From Kitasatospora sp. NBC_01250 (lineage in GTDB: Bacteria; Actinomycetota; Actinomycetes; Streptomycetales; Streptomycetaceae): 64,000 nucleotides of DNA. Location: contig NZ_CP108476.1 of the NCBI RefSeq assembly GCF_036226465.1, positions 744,001 to 808,000 of the forward strand, in the 5' to 3' direction. Shown here piece by piece: positions 27,245 to 35,294 of this stretch. The position numbers were made by a program, and so were the translations under genes. Every line of letters starts with the position of its first letter. Position 1 is the first letter of the stretch. Below the pieces are notes generated by a model. It was not told the DNA's origin and did not search any database. It was given only the letters and a program-made list of their open reading frames with translations.

Positions 27245-27273
27245 AACATAAAACTGACCAAGCGCTCGGTCAA
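27245..27273 (-). promoter_or_regulatory. Promoter and TetR-type operator of deiminase copy 1
   Basis: On the minus strand TTGACC (27273-27268) and TATGTT (27250-27245) are separated by 17 bp, a good -35/-10 pair. The palindrome TGACCGAGCGCTTGGTCA (27272-27255; one mismatched pair) overlaps the -35 and half the spacer. A repressor bound there would block RNA polymerase. The adjacent TetR gene at 27350 is the obvious candidate. Confidence 0.7.
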
Positions 27274-27337
27274 GAGTTCTCACAGCAACTCCCCGCGATG
27301 AGCGGCAACTCGCCCTGGCGTGCCGACGCGGACTCGT

Positions 27338-27343
27338 TAGAGT
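27338..27343 (+). promoter_or_regulatory. Putative -10 (TAGAGT) of a leaderless TetR transcript
   Basis: TAGAGT ends 7 nt before the ATG at 27350, with no Shine-Dalgarno site between. The same hexamer at the same distance precedes the TetR gene at 34661. Confidence 0.4.
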
Positions 27344-27349
27344 TGCCGC

Positions 27350-28015
27350 ATGGTCGCGCGCGCGAAGGACGTCAGCCCTGCAACTCCCGGGAACGGCCCC
27401 GCCCTCCCGCCGGCGCCGCCCGGCCGGGCGCGGGCCTCGGCCAAGGGCGAGCAGACCCGGGCACGCCTGATCGCCGCCGCGCGGACCCTGCTGGCGGTCG
27501 CGGGCGGTGAGCGGTTCACGACCCGCAACGTGGCGGCGGCGTGCGGGATTTCGCACGGCATGTGCCACTACCACTTCGCGGACCGGACCGATCTGATCGT
27601 GGCGGTGGTCCAGGACATCCGGCCGGAGTGGATCGCCCCACTGGCGGCCGCCGTCGACGCCCCCGGCACGTTCGCCGAGCGCGCCGAGCGGGTGCTGGCG
27701 CTGCTCACCCAGCCCGAGGCCACCGACCTGGCCCGGCTGCACTCCGCGCTGCACTGGTTCGCCCTCCACGACGAGCGCGTGCGGGTCGCCCTGGACGCGG
27801 AGTACCGCCGCTGGCGGTCCTGCTTCGTCAGGCTCTTCGAGGTGCTGGCCCAGGAGCGCGGCGGCGGCATCGACCCGCGCCCACTGGGCGAGGCCGTCGC
27901 CGGGGCGGTCGACGGGCTGGCGGCCATCCAGTCCCTGGACCCGCGGCTGGACACCGCCCGCGTCCTGCGCGGCCTGGTCGGCGCGCTGGCCGCGAGCGGG
28001 CCGCAGAGGTCCTGA
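27350..28015 (+). CDS. TetR-family regulator divergent from deiminase copy 1
   Basis: This 221-residue protein has a Pro/Ala-rich N-terminal extension (about 1-30), then the HTH (ARLIAAARTLLAVAGGERFTTRNVAAACGISHGMCHYHFADRTDLIVA, about 39-83). The C-terminal domain has the TetR_C_6-like pattern seen in PuuR/BetI-type regulators of amine metabolism, including WFALHDERVRVALDAEYRRWR. That branch often senses polyamine, choline or related compounds, which would suit a deiminase target, but this is inference. The gene appears leaderless. Its stop lies 12 bp from the convergent ABC operon end. Confidence 0.82.
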   Translation: MVARAKDVSPATPGNGPALPPAPPGRARASAKGEQTRARLIAAARTLLAVAGGERFTTRNVAAACGISHGMCHYHFADRTDLIVAVVQDIRPEWIAPLAAAVDAPGTFAERAERVLALLTQPEATDLARLHSALHWFALHDERVRVALDAEYRRWRSCFVRLFEVLAQERGGGIDPRPLGEAVAGAVDGLAAIQSLDPRLDTARVLRGLVGALAASGPQRS

Positions 28016-28027
28016 GCCCACCTGGCC

Positions 28028-28828
28028 TCAGGGGAGTGCCCGCCGGGCCGCGGCGATCCGCCGGGGGTCCCAGCCCGGTCGGGGCACGGAGTCCAGCAGC
28101 AGCCAGGTGTAGGGGTGTTCCGGCGCGGCCAGCACCTGCGCGGTGGGCCCCGACTCGACGATCCTGCCGTGCCGCATGACGATCACGTCGTCGGTGACGC
28201 AGCGCACCACGCCGAGGTCGTGGGTGATGAACAGGTAGCCGATGCCGGTCTGTTCGCGGATGTCGGCGAGCAGGTTGAGCACCTGGGCCTGCACGGAGAC
28301 GTCCAGCGCCGCGACGGCCTCGTCCAGGACCATGACCGCGGGTTCGAGGGCCAGCGCGCGGGCGATGGCGACGCGCTGACGTTGGCCGCCGGAGAGCTGG
28401 CGGGGCAGCGCGCTCGCGGCGCGGGTGCCGAGGCCGACCTGGTCGAGCAGTTCGGCGATCCGGCGGCCGTGGTCGGCCCCGGGGAAGTGCAGGCGCAGGG
28501 CTTCGCGCAGCGCCGCCTCGACGCTGGTGCGCGGGTCGAGGGAGAGGTAGGGGTCCTGGAAGACCATCTGGATCTGCCGGGCCCGTGCCAGGCGCCCGGC
28601 CCTGCCCCGGGCGTGCTCGGTGCGGTCGCGTCCCTGCAGCAGCACCCGCCCGGCGTCGGCCCGCTCCAGGCCGACGATGATCCGCGCGGTGGTGGTCTTG
28701 CCGGAGCCCGACTCGCCGACGATCCCGAGCGAGCCCCCCGCGGGGAGGCTGAAGGAGACGTCGTCGACCGCTCGGACACCGCCGAACGACCGCTGCAGGC
28801 CGGTGACTTCGAGGACGGCGTCAGGCAT
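28028..28828 (-). CDS. ABC importer ATPase, OppF/DppF type
   Basis: This 266-residue protein has Walker A GESGSGKTT (about 38), signature LSGGQRQRVAIARAL (about 147), Walker B VMVLDEAVAALD (about 170) and switch His in FITHDLG (about 203). It ends soon after PEHPYTWLLLDSVPRP, shorter than many OppF proteins because the C-terminal oligo_HPY extension is minimal. Walker B is followed by Ala where most family members have Pro. ATG 28828 overlaps the upstream ATPase gene end. It is the last gene of the deiminase/importer operon and powers uptake with the 28821 ATPase. Confidence 0.9.
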   Translation of the reverse strand: MPDAVLEVTGLQRSFGGVRAVDDVSFSLPAGGSLGIVGESGSGKTTTARIIVGLERADAGRVLLQGRDRTEHARGRAGRLARARQIQMVFQDPYLSLDPRTSVEAALREALRLHFPGADHGRRIAELLDQVGLGTRAASALPRQLSGGQRQRVAIARALALEPAVMVLDEAVAALDVSVQAQVLNLLADIREQTGIGYLFITHDLGVVRCVTDDVIVMRHGRIVESGPTAQVLAAPEHPYTWLLLDSVPRPGWDPRRIAAARRALP

Positions 28829-29837
28829 CGGCGGCACTCTCTGCGAGGCGGTCGCTGTGGTGGCACGCGGCCAGGTGGCCGGGTGCACCGGAGGCGGCCC
28901 GCGGCTGCGGCGCCTCGGTGGTGCACACCTCGGTCGCGAAGCGGCACCGCGGAGCGAACGGGCATCCGGTCAACTCCTGACGCAGGTCCGGCGGTTGGCC
29001 GTCGATGGCGGCGAGCCGGGTGCCGGGGGCGGTCAGCTGCGGGGTGGCGGCGAGCAGCGCGAGGGTGTAGGGGTGGCGGGGGCCGGCGAACAGGGTCTCG
29101 GCCGGACCGGTCTCCACGATCCGCCCGGCGTACATCACATAGACCCGGTCGCTGATGGCGGCGGCCAGGCCGAGGTCGTGGGTGACGAAGAGCAGCGCGG
29201 TGGCGAACCGCTCCTTCAACTCACTGATCAGCGCGATGACTTCCGCCTGGCTGGTGACGTCGAGGGCGGTGGTGGGCTCGTCGGCCAGGAGCAGCACGGG
29301 ATCGCCCATCAGGGCGGCTGCGATCATGACGCGTTGCAGCATGCCGCCGGACAGCTGGCCGGGATAGCGGCGCAGCACGGAGTCGTCGAGGCCGACGGCG
29401 GCCAGGAGTTCGGCGGCCCGGCGGGCGGCGTCCTCCGCGGTCGTGGTCCCGGCCAGACGGACGCTCTCGGTGAGGAAGTCGCCGACCCGGCGCAGCGGGT
29501 TGATGGCGGCCCGCGGGTCCTGGAAGATCATCGCGACCCGGCCGGTGCGCAGCGTGCGCAACTGCCGCGCATCCAGCGCGAGGACGTTCTCGCCGCCGAC
29601 CTCGACCTCGCCCTCGGCCCGGGCGCCCTTGGGCAGCAGCCGGAGCACGGTGCGCGAGGTCAGGGTCTTGCCGGAGCCGGACTCCCCCACCAGGGCGACG
29701 GTTTCACCGGCCGCGACGTGCAGGTCGACGCCGTCGAGGACGGGCCGGGCGGTGCCGGGCAGGTGCAGCCGCAGGTCCCTGATGGCGAGGGTGTCGGGCG
29801 CGTCGGGGGCGTCCCGGGTGTCGAGAGTGCGGGTCAT
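28821..29837 (-). CDS. ABC importer ATPase, OppD/DppD type
   Basis: This 338-residue protein has Walker A GESGSGKT (about 50), Q-loop MIFQDP, signature LSGGMLQRVMIAAAL (about 158) and Walker B VLLLADEPTTALD (about 177). The C-terminal oligo_HPY domain contains a Cys cluster (CPFAPRCRFATEVC, then CHH near the end), which in this family can coordinate an iron-sulfur cluster. The start ATG overlaps the permease stop (ATGA). It forms the nucleotide-binding pair with the 28028 product. Confidence 0.93.
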   Translation of the reverse strand: MTRTLDTRDAPDAPDTLAIRDLRLHLPGTARPVLDGVDLHVAAGETVALVGESGSGKTLTSRTVLRLLPKGARAEGEVEVGGENVLALDARQLRTLRTGRVAMIFQDPRAAINPLRRVGDFLTESVRLAGTTTAEDAARRAAELLAAVGLDDSVLRRYPGQLSGGMLQRVMIAAALMGDPVLLLADEPTTALDVTSQAEVIALISELKERFATALLFVTHDLGLAAAISDRVYVMYAGRIVETGPAETLFAGPRHPYTLALLAATPQLTAPGTRLAAIDGQPPDLRQELTGCPFAPRCRFATEVCTTEAPQPRAASGAPGHLAACHHSDRLAESAADA

Positions 29838-30688
29838 CGGTCCCTCCTGGCGACCTGGTCGGCCCAGCGTTCGCCGACGACGTTGAAGGCGACGACGGTC
29901 AGCACGATCGCCAGGCAGGGCAGGATCGCGGAGAGCGGGTAGCCGCGTTGGACGGCGGTCTGCCCGTCGAAGACCATCCGGCCCCAGTCGGGGGTCAGCG
30001 CGGGCACGCCGAGTCCGAGGTAGGACAGGCCCGCGAGGTCGATCAGGGCGTAGCCGAAGTTGATGGTGGACTGGGCCAGCACCACGGGCGCGATGTTGGG
30101 GATCACGTGCCGCAGGCAGATCTGCACGGCGGAGTGGCCCTGGACCTGGTAGGCCGCGACGTAGGGGCGTTCCCGCTCGGCGAGGACGAGGGAGCGGGTC
30201 AGCCGGGAGACGTAGGGCAGGTAGGCGATCGCCAGGGCGAGGACGGGGGCGAGCAGGCCCTCGCCGTAGACCGTGACGATGAGGATCGCGAGCAGCATCC
30301 CGGGGAAGGCGAAGACGAGTTCGGTGGCGCGCGAGAGCAGCGAGTCCAGCCAGCCGCCGCGCCAGCCCGCCGTGACGCCGACCGCGACGCCGGCGAGGGT
30401 GGAGAAGACGACCACGCCGAGCGGGCCGATCAACGAGGTGCGGGCGCCGAGCAGCAGCCGGGAGAGGGTGTCGCGCCCGGCGGCGTCGACGCCGAGCAGG
30501 TGGTCGGCGGACGGCCCGGCGAGCACGTTGCCGAGGTCGACCGTGTTCGGGTCGCCGGGGGCGATCCAGGGTGCGAGCACCGCCGCGAGGACGACCAGCA
30601 GGACGAAGCCGGCGCAGGCCAGGTAGAGCGGTTGCCGGGCGGCCCGCAGGCGGGCGAGGCCGGGGCGGCGGGTGAGGGCGGTGGTCAT
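29834..30688 (-). CDS. ABC importer permease, OppC/DppC type
   Basis: This 284-residue membrane protein has one N-terminal TM (about 24-45), an extracytoplasmic segment with HLLGVDAAGRDTLSRLLLGARTSL, and a five-helix BPD_transp_1 domain. The coupling motif is VQGHSAVQICLRHVIPNIAPV (about 185-205). The start overlaps the stop of the preceding permease gene (ATGA overlap at 30685-30688). It pairs with OppB to form the channel. Confidence 0.92.
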   Translation of the reverse strand: MTTALTRRPGLARLRAARQPLYLACAGFVLLVVLAAVLAPWIAPGDPNTVDLGNVLAGPSADHLLGVDAAGRDTLSRLLLGARTSLIGPLGVVVFSTLAGVAVGVTAGWRGGWLDSLLSRATELVFAFPGMLLAILIVTVYGEGLLAPVLALAIAYLPYVSRLTRSLVLAERERPYVAAYQVQGHSAVQICLRHVIPNIAPVVLAQSTINFGYALIDLAGLSYLGLGVPALTPDWGRMVFDGQTAVQRGYPLSAILPCLAIVLTVVAFNVVGERWADQVARRDR

Positions 30689-31644
30689 GCGGTGGACCTC
30701 CGGGCGCCGAGGGCGACCGTGGGGTCGACCAGCGGGAAGACGAGGTCGACGAGGAGATTCACGGTCATGAACAGCCCGACGATGAGCAGCGAGATGGCCT
30801 GGACGGTGGGGAAGTCCTTGGTGGTGGTGGCCAGTTCGAGCAGCTGGCCGATGCCGCCGATGCTGAACGCGGACTCCACCAGGACGGTGCAGATGATCAG
30901 GGTCGAGACGATCAGGCCGCCGGTGGTGAGCACGGTGCCGAGCGCGTTGCGGAACACGTGACGCCAGATCACCTGCCGCTCGGGCACACCGCGGCTGCGG
31001 GCCACGGCCACGTGCTCGCTGCCCAGTTGCTCGAGCATGGCCGCGCGGGTGACCCGGGCGAGCATCCCGATCAGGTAGAGGGCCAGGGCGATGGCCGGCA
31101 GCGTGAGGTGCCGGGCCATGTCCCCGAAGCCGTGGCCGGTTCCGCCGGTGGGGAACCAGCCGAGCCGGACGGAGAAGAGCCCCTGGAGCAGGATGGCGGC
31201 CACGAAGGACGGCGTGCCGACCGCGATGGTGGTGCTGACCAGGATCGTCGAGTCGATGGCCCCGCCGCGCACGGCGCCGATCCAGCCGAGCGCCAGGCCG
31301 GCCACCACCACCAGGACCAGCGCCATCGCGACCAGCAGCAGGGTGCTGGGCAGCCGGTCGGCCAGCAGCTTGGAGACGTCGGTGCGGTACTCGATCGAGC
31401 GCCCGAAGTCGCCCTGCAGCACCTGGCCGAGCCAGCGCAGGTAGCGCACGACGAACGGGTCGTCCAGGTGGTACTGGTGGTTGATCGCCGCCAGTGCGGC
31501 CGGCGAGGCCGAGCGCCCGGAGAGCAGGAAGCTCGCCGGATCGCCGGGCGCCAGGTACATCGCACCGAAGATCACGAAAGAGGCGCCGAGCAGGGTGGCG
31601 GCCATCTCCAGCAGCCGCCGCAGGGCGAATTGTACGAAGCTCAC
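30685..31644 (-). CDS. ABC importer permease, OppB/DppB type
   Basis: This 319-residue protein starts at GTG 31644, overlapping the solute-binding-protein stop. The N-terminal helix (LRRLLEMAATLLGASFVIFGAMYLAPGDP) is the usual OppB start. The coupling motif is SRGVPERQVIWRHVFRNALGTVLT (about 220-243). There are six TM helices. Together with the 29834 permease it forms the translocation pore of a peptide/nickel-type importer. Confidence 0.92.
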   Translation of the reverse strand: MSFVQFALRRLLEMAATLLGASFVIFGAMYLAPGDPASFLLSGRSASPAALAAINHQYHLDDPFVVRYLRWLGQVLQGDFGRSIEYRTDVSKLLADRLPSTLLLVAMALVLVVVAGLALGWIGAVRGGAIDSTILVSTTIAVGTPSFVAAILLQGLFSVRLGWFPTGGTGHGFGDMARHLTLPAIALALYLIGMLARVTRAAMLEQLGSEHVAVARSRGVPERQVIWRHVFRNALGTVLTTGGLIVSTLIICTVLVESAFSIGGIGQLLELATTTKDFPTVQAISLLIVGLFMTVNLLVDLVFPLVDPTVALGARRSTA

Positions 31645-33311
31645 CGGGCCGCCCCCACGTCGGCGGCCCACGGGTAGTACATGTAGGAGATCGTGGTCGG
31701 GGCGCCGGTGATCCGCTTGTTCATGAAGAGCGAGGTCGGCCACTCGGCGACCGGGATCCACAGGTCCTGGTCGGAGGCCTGCTTGTTGAGCTGGGCCTCG
31801 ATGGCCAGGCGCTGGGCCGGGTCGTAGCTGCCGACGGCCTTCTCGACCAGGTCGTCGTAGCCCTTGTCGCTGTAGCCGGCGTAGTTCTGGTAGGAGCCGG
31901 TCTGGAAGTTGGTGAGCAGGTCCATCGGGTCGGTGATGGACAGGTAGTACGTCTCGGGGAACATGTCGATGCCCTGGCGCGCCTTGGGGTCGGTGAACAG
32001 CGCGGTGAAGGCGTCCGGGGCGATCGTCTTCAGCTGGATGTTCAGCCCGATCCTGGTGCCCGCCGACTGCACGGCCGTGGCCAGCAGGGAGATGTCCTGG
32101 CCGATCGAGCTGGTGGCCATGGTGAGGGTCTTGCCGCTCGCGCCGGCCTCCTTGACCAGCTGGGTGGCCTGCGCGATGTCCGGCGCGGTCGGCTGCAGGC
32201 CGTCGAGCGCCGTCTGCCGGGTCGCCCGGTCCGCGGTGGACCAGACCGCCTTGGCGGTCAGCGAGGTGGTCGGGGTGCCGTTGCCGCCCAGGCCGGTGCT
32301 GACGAATCCGGTGCGGTCGATCGCCAGCGAGAGCGCCTTGCGGACCCGGGCGTCGCCGAGTGGTCCCTGCATGTTGGTGATGTTGACGTTGACGGTGCTC
32401 AGGCCCTCGCCGAAGTAGAGGGTGCCGGCGCTGCTGGTCTTCAGGCGGGCGTAGCTCTCGGTGGGGATGAGGTAGCCGCCGTCGGCCTCGCCGGTGAGCA
32501 GCGCGTTGGTGCGGGCGGAGGGGTCGGTGAGGAACTCGAAGACGACCTTCTTCGACTTGGCCTTCGTGCCCCAGTAGTCGTCGAAGCGGTCCAGCTCGAC
32601 CGACTGGCCCTTGGTCCAGCTGCCGAGCCGGTAGGGGCCGGTGCAGTCGAGGCTGCCGCTGGTGCCGTAGTCCTTGCCGGCCGCCTGCACGCCCTGGGCA
32701 CTGGCGACCACGCCGGCGGCGGTGGCCATGTACTGCGGGAACTGCGAGTCGGGGGTCTTGAGCTTGACGGTGACCTGCAGCGGTCCCGTTCTGGTGATGC
32801 CGTCGACGTTCTGGAAGACGTTCGCCCACGCGCCGCCGTTGTCCGGGTTCATCTGCCGGCTGAGGCTGAAGACCACGTCGTCGGCGGTCATCACGCCGCC
32901 GTCCTGGAACTTCACGCCGGAGCGCAGGTCGAAGACCCAGGTGGTGGGGTCGGGGTTGGTGGCGCTCGAAGCCAGGCCGGGTTCCTCCTTGAGCTGGGGC
33001 GTCCAGCGCATCAGGCTCTCGCACACGTTGGAGAGGATGGTGTTCTGCGGGTAGTCGAAGGCCTGGAGGTAGTCCAGCGTCGGCGGCTCGGCGTACAGGG
33101 CCCAGCTGAAGGAGTCGATCTCGCCCTTGGCGGCCGGGGTGCCGGCCGAGAGCGCGTAGGCGCCCTGGCCGGCGGTGCCGCCCGCCCGTGGCGGACCGGC
33201 GCAGGCGGCGACCAGGACGAAGGCGCTCAGGGCCGAGGCTGCCAGGGCGATCGCGCTGATCGCGCTGGCGTGCCTCCCGCGTCTGGCCGGGCGCGGTGGG
33301 GTGGGGGGCAT
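31641..33311 (-). CDS. Substrate-binding lipoprotein, peptide/nickel ABC family 5
   Basis: This 556-residue protein starts at ATG 33311 with GAGGAA 7 nt upstream. The signal ends in the lipobox LVAACAG, so the mature protein begins at Cys37, anchored outside. The SBP_bac_5 domain (about 70-470) has PPTLDYLQAFDYPQN, WVFDLRSGVKFQDGG, VTVKLKTPDSQFP, and RVRKALSLAIDRTGFV. Family members bind oligopeptides, opines, Ni chelates or cationic amines. Because a canonical agmatine deiminase gene precedes it, the ligand may be a guanidino compound or an arginine-containing peptide. The binding pocket cannot be judged without a structure. Confidence 0.92.
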   Translation of the reverse strand: MPPTPPRPARRGRHASAISAIALAASALSAFVLVAACAGPPRAGGTAGQGAYALSAGTPAAKGEIDSFSWALYAEPPTLDYLQAFDYPQNTILSNVCESLMRWTPQLKEEPGLASSATNPDPTTWVFDLRSGVKFQDGGVMTADDVVFSLSRQMNPDNGGAWANVFQNVDGITRTGPLQVTVKLKTPDSQFPQYMATAAGVVASAQGVQAAGKDYGTSGSLDCTGPYRLGSWTKGQSVELDRFDDYWGTKAKSKKVVFEFLTDPSARTNALLTGEADGGYLIPTESYARLKTSSAGTLYFGEGLSTVNVNITNMQGPLGDARVRKALSLAIDRTGFVSTGLGGNGTPTTSLTAKAVWSTADRATRQTALDGLQPTAPDIAQATQLVKEAGASGKTLTMATSSIGQDISLLATAVQSAGTRIGLNIQLKTIAPDAFTALFTDPKARQGIDMFPETYYLSITDPMDLLTNFQTGSYQNYAGYSDKGYDDLVEKAVGSYDPAQRLAIEAQLNKQASDQDLWIPVAEWPTSLFMNKRITGAPTTISYMYYPWAADVGAAR

Positions 33312-33328
33312 CGGCGCTTCCTCTTTCC

Positions 33329-33410
33329 GTGTCCGATGGAGGGTGTCCGCGAGCGAGGGTGTCCGCGAGGGAAGGTGTCCGGCGGGTGCGGCCGGTGGGG
33401 GTGTCCGGCG
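33329..33410. repeat. GGTGTCCG-containing repeats between deiminase and binding-protein genes
   Basis: GTGTCCG occurs five times at intervals of about 13-26 bp in the 105-bp gap between the stop of the deiminase (33417) and the start of the binding protein (33311). No promoter or terminator stem is clear, so read-through from the deiminase gene is likely. Confidence 0.45.
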
Positions 33411-33416
33411 GGCGGG

Positions 33417-34427
33417 TCAGGCCGTCGCGTCGGCGGCCGGGACCTGCTGGGTGATGCAGTGGATGCCGCCGCCGCCGTACGCGATGACCCGGGCACGCAC
33501 CCCGACGACCTTGCGCCCCGGGTAGGCGCGGGCCAGCGCGGCCAGCGCGCCCTCGTCCTCGGGGTGGTCCGCGACGGGCACCACGACACCGCCGTTGGCG
33601 AGGTAGTAGTTCAGGTAGCCGACCTCGGTCCGCTTGCCGTCGACCTCGACCCAGGCGCTCTGCGGGAGGTCGACGATCTCGAACGGACGGCCCTGGGCGT
33701 CGGTCGAGTGCTCCAGGACGGCGCGGTTGGCGCGCATCCGCGCGTAGTCGGGGTGCTCGGGGTCGGCGGGCAGCTGGACGACGACCCGGCCGGGGGCGGC
33801 GAAGGCGCAGACGCCGTCCACGTGCCCGTCCGTCTCGGTGTCCAGCAGTCCGCCGTACGGCAGCCAGACGACCTTGCTGACGCCGAGCCGGGCCTTGAGC
33901 TCGGCCTCGATCTCCTCGCGGCCCATCCCCGGGTTGCGGTTGGGGTGCAGCAGGCACTGTTCGGTGGTGATCAGCGTGCCCTCGCCGTCGACGGTGATCG
34001 CACCGCCCTCCAGGATCATCTCGGAGCGGATCGCCGGCACCCCGAGGTGCGCCAGGAGCAGTGCACCCACCCGGTCGTCGGCGTCCCACGGGTGGTGCTT
34101 GCGGCCCCAGGCGTTGAACCGGAAGTCCACACCGGCGCGGTGGCCCTGCTCGTCGAGGACGAAGATCGGCGCGGAGTCGCGGAACCAGGAGTCGTCCATC
34201 GCCAGCTCCACGACGGTGACGCCCTCGCCGCACCGCTCGCGGGCCTCCGCGCCGTACCCGGGCGGTGCCGCCATGGTGACCGGTTCGAACTGCGCGATGG
34301 CGCGGGCCACCGCCGCGTACTCGTGCTTGACCTCCTCCAGGGTGGCGCCCCACAGGTCGGGGCGGACCGGCCAGGCCATCAGGCAGCGCTCGTGCTCGGT
34401 CCACTCGGCGGGCATACGGAAAGTCAC
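33417..34427 (-). CDS. aguA: Canonical cytosolic agmatine deiminase (copy 2)
   Basis: This 336-residue protein has no signal peptide. GTG 34427 has AGAGG 6 nt upstream, and the protein begins near FRMPAEWTEHERCLMAWP, the usual AguA start. Motifs are WFRDSAPIF, LEGGAITVDGEGTL, HPNRNPGM, ETDGHVDGVCAF and GGGGIHCITQQVP with Cys324. This is the copy closest to characterised agmatine deiminases, which convert agmatine to N-carbamoylputrescine and NH3. The usual RDxGP motif reads RDSAP here. It is the first gene of an operon with a complete ABC importer (33311 to 28028). No carbamoylputrescine amidase (aguB) is in the window. Confidence 0.88.
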   Translation of the reverse strand: MTFRMPAEWTEHERCLMAWPVRPDLWGATLEEVKHEYAAVARAIAQFEPVTMAAPPGYGAEARERCGEGVTVVELAMDDSWFRDSAPIFVLDEQGHRAGVDFRFNAWGRKHHPWDADDRVGALLLAHLGVPAIRSEMILEGGAITVDGEGTLITTEQCLLHPNRNPGMGREEIEAELKARLGVSKVVWLPYGGLLDTETDGHVDGVCAFAAPGRVVVQLPADPEHPDYARMRANRAVLEHSTDAQGRPFEIVDLPQSAWVEVDGKRTEVGYLNYYLANGGVVVPVADHPEDEGALAALARAYPGRKVVGVRARVIAYGGGGIHCITQQVPAADATA

Positions 34428-34609
34428 GGCAACCTCTTCCTGAACGGGTCTGGTACGGGCCTGCGGCGCTCGGCCGGGTGGAGCCGACCGGTGGCGACCG
34501 GACGGCGGCCCGGGGCCGGCGGAGGGTGGGGCCGGGGCCGGGGCTGGGAGGCTCACCGGCCGGCCGTCGGAACTCCCGGCTGGGGAACGGGAGCTGGGGT
34601 GTGCCCCGC

Positions 34610-34638
34610 ATCCTTCATTGAACTGAAAATTCAGTCAA
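34610..34638 (-). promoter_or_regulatory. Promoter and operator of the aguA/ABC operon
   Basis: On the minus strand TTGACT (34638-34633) and AAGGAT (34615-34610) are 17 bp apart. The -35 and spacer hold ACTGAATTTTCAGT, with six-base arms ACTGAA/TTCAGT. The 17-mer TTGACTGAATTTTCAGT here matches the promoter at 35979 in 16 of 17 bases. The divergent TetR gene starts at 34661, so the site can also control that gene. Confidence 0.68.
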
Positions 34639-34648
34639 GCCTTTCGGC

Positions 34649-34654
34649 TAGAGT
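34649..34654 (+). promoter_or_regulatory. Putative -10 (TAGAGT) of a leaderless TetR transcript
   Basis: TAGAGT ends 7 nt before ATG 34661 with no ribosome-binding site between. The operator at 34622-34638 lies immediately upstream, over the expected -35, which fits autorepression. Confidence 0.4.
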
Positions 34655-34660
34655 AAGTCC

Positions 34661-35233
34661 ATGTCGGACCGCCGGACAGAGATACTCAAGGCAGCCACCC
34701 GCGTGATCGCGCGGCGCGGCGTGCGCGGACTTCGCGTGGGCGAACTGGCGCAGGAGGCGGGGGTCTCGACCTCGCTGATCTACTACCACTTCACCGACCG
34801 CGCCGGGATGCTGCGCCAGACGCTCGAATTCATCACCGACCGCGCCGACCGGTACACGGCACAGCCGATCCCCGGCGCGGACCCCGACGACCCGCGGGCC
34901 GACCTGGCGCAGGTCCTCCTCCTGGAGCTGCAGGACGCCCCCGAGGTGCGGGAGAACAGCACCGCCTGGGGCGAACTGCGCGCCAGCGCCGTCTTCGAAC
35001 CGGACCTGCGCGAGGACCTGGCGCGGTCCACCCACACCTGGGTCCACGAGATCGCCGACCTGCTCGCCCGCGCCGACCCGCTGGGCACCGCCCCGGCGCA
35101 CGCGGCCGCCGCCGAGCGCCTGACGGCCCTCACCGAGGGGCTCAGCGTGCGCTGGCTCAGCGGCTCCCTGTCGCTGGACCACGCCCGGCAGCTGCTCGAA
35201 GGCGCCATCGACACCGAGCTGGGCGCCTGCTGA
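34661..35233 (+). CDS. TetR-family regulator A (tandem paralogue)
   Basis: This 190-residue protein has the HTH RRGVRGLRVGELAQEAGVSTSLIYYHFTDRAGMLRQ (about 17-52). The ligand domain contains ELQDAPEVRENSTAWGELRASAVFEPDLREDLA and GLSVRWLSGSL. The next gene encodes a protein nearly the same along its whole length, so this is a tandem duplication. It is divergent from the aguA/ABC operon across the operator at 34622-34638, and is probably the repressor of that operon and of the related promoters at 35979 and 42395. Confidence 0.88.
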   Translation: MSDRRTEILKAATRVIARRGVRGLRVGELAQEAGVSTSLIYYHFTDRAGMLRQTLEFITDRADRYTAQPIPGADPDDPRADLAQVLLLELQDAPEVRENSTAWGELRASAVFEPDLREDLARSTHTWVHEIADLLARADPLGTAPAHAAAAERLTALTEGLSVRWLSGSLSLDHARQLLEGAIDTELGAC

Positions 35234-35294
35234 CCTCGTGCCGCCTGGCATTCCGGTCAGGAGGAGGCCCGCAGGTCGCGTAGGGTATCGAGCC

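Noticed and set aside
30685..34611. A 1308-codon minus-strand frame ending with the OppB sequence
   Set aside because: Only its last 319 codons match a protein; the rest is a shadow of the binding-protein and deiminase genes in other frames.
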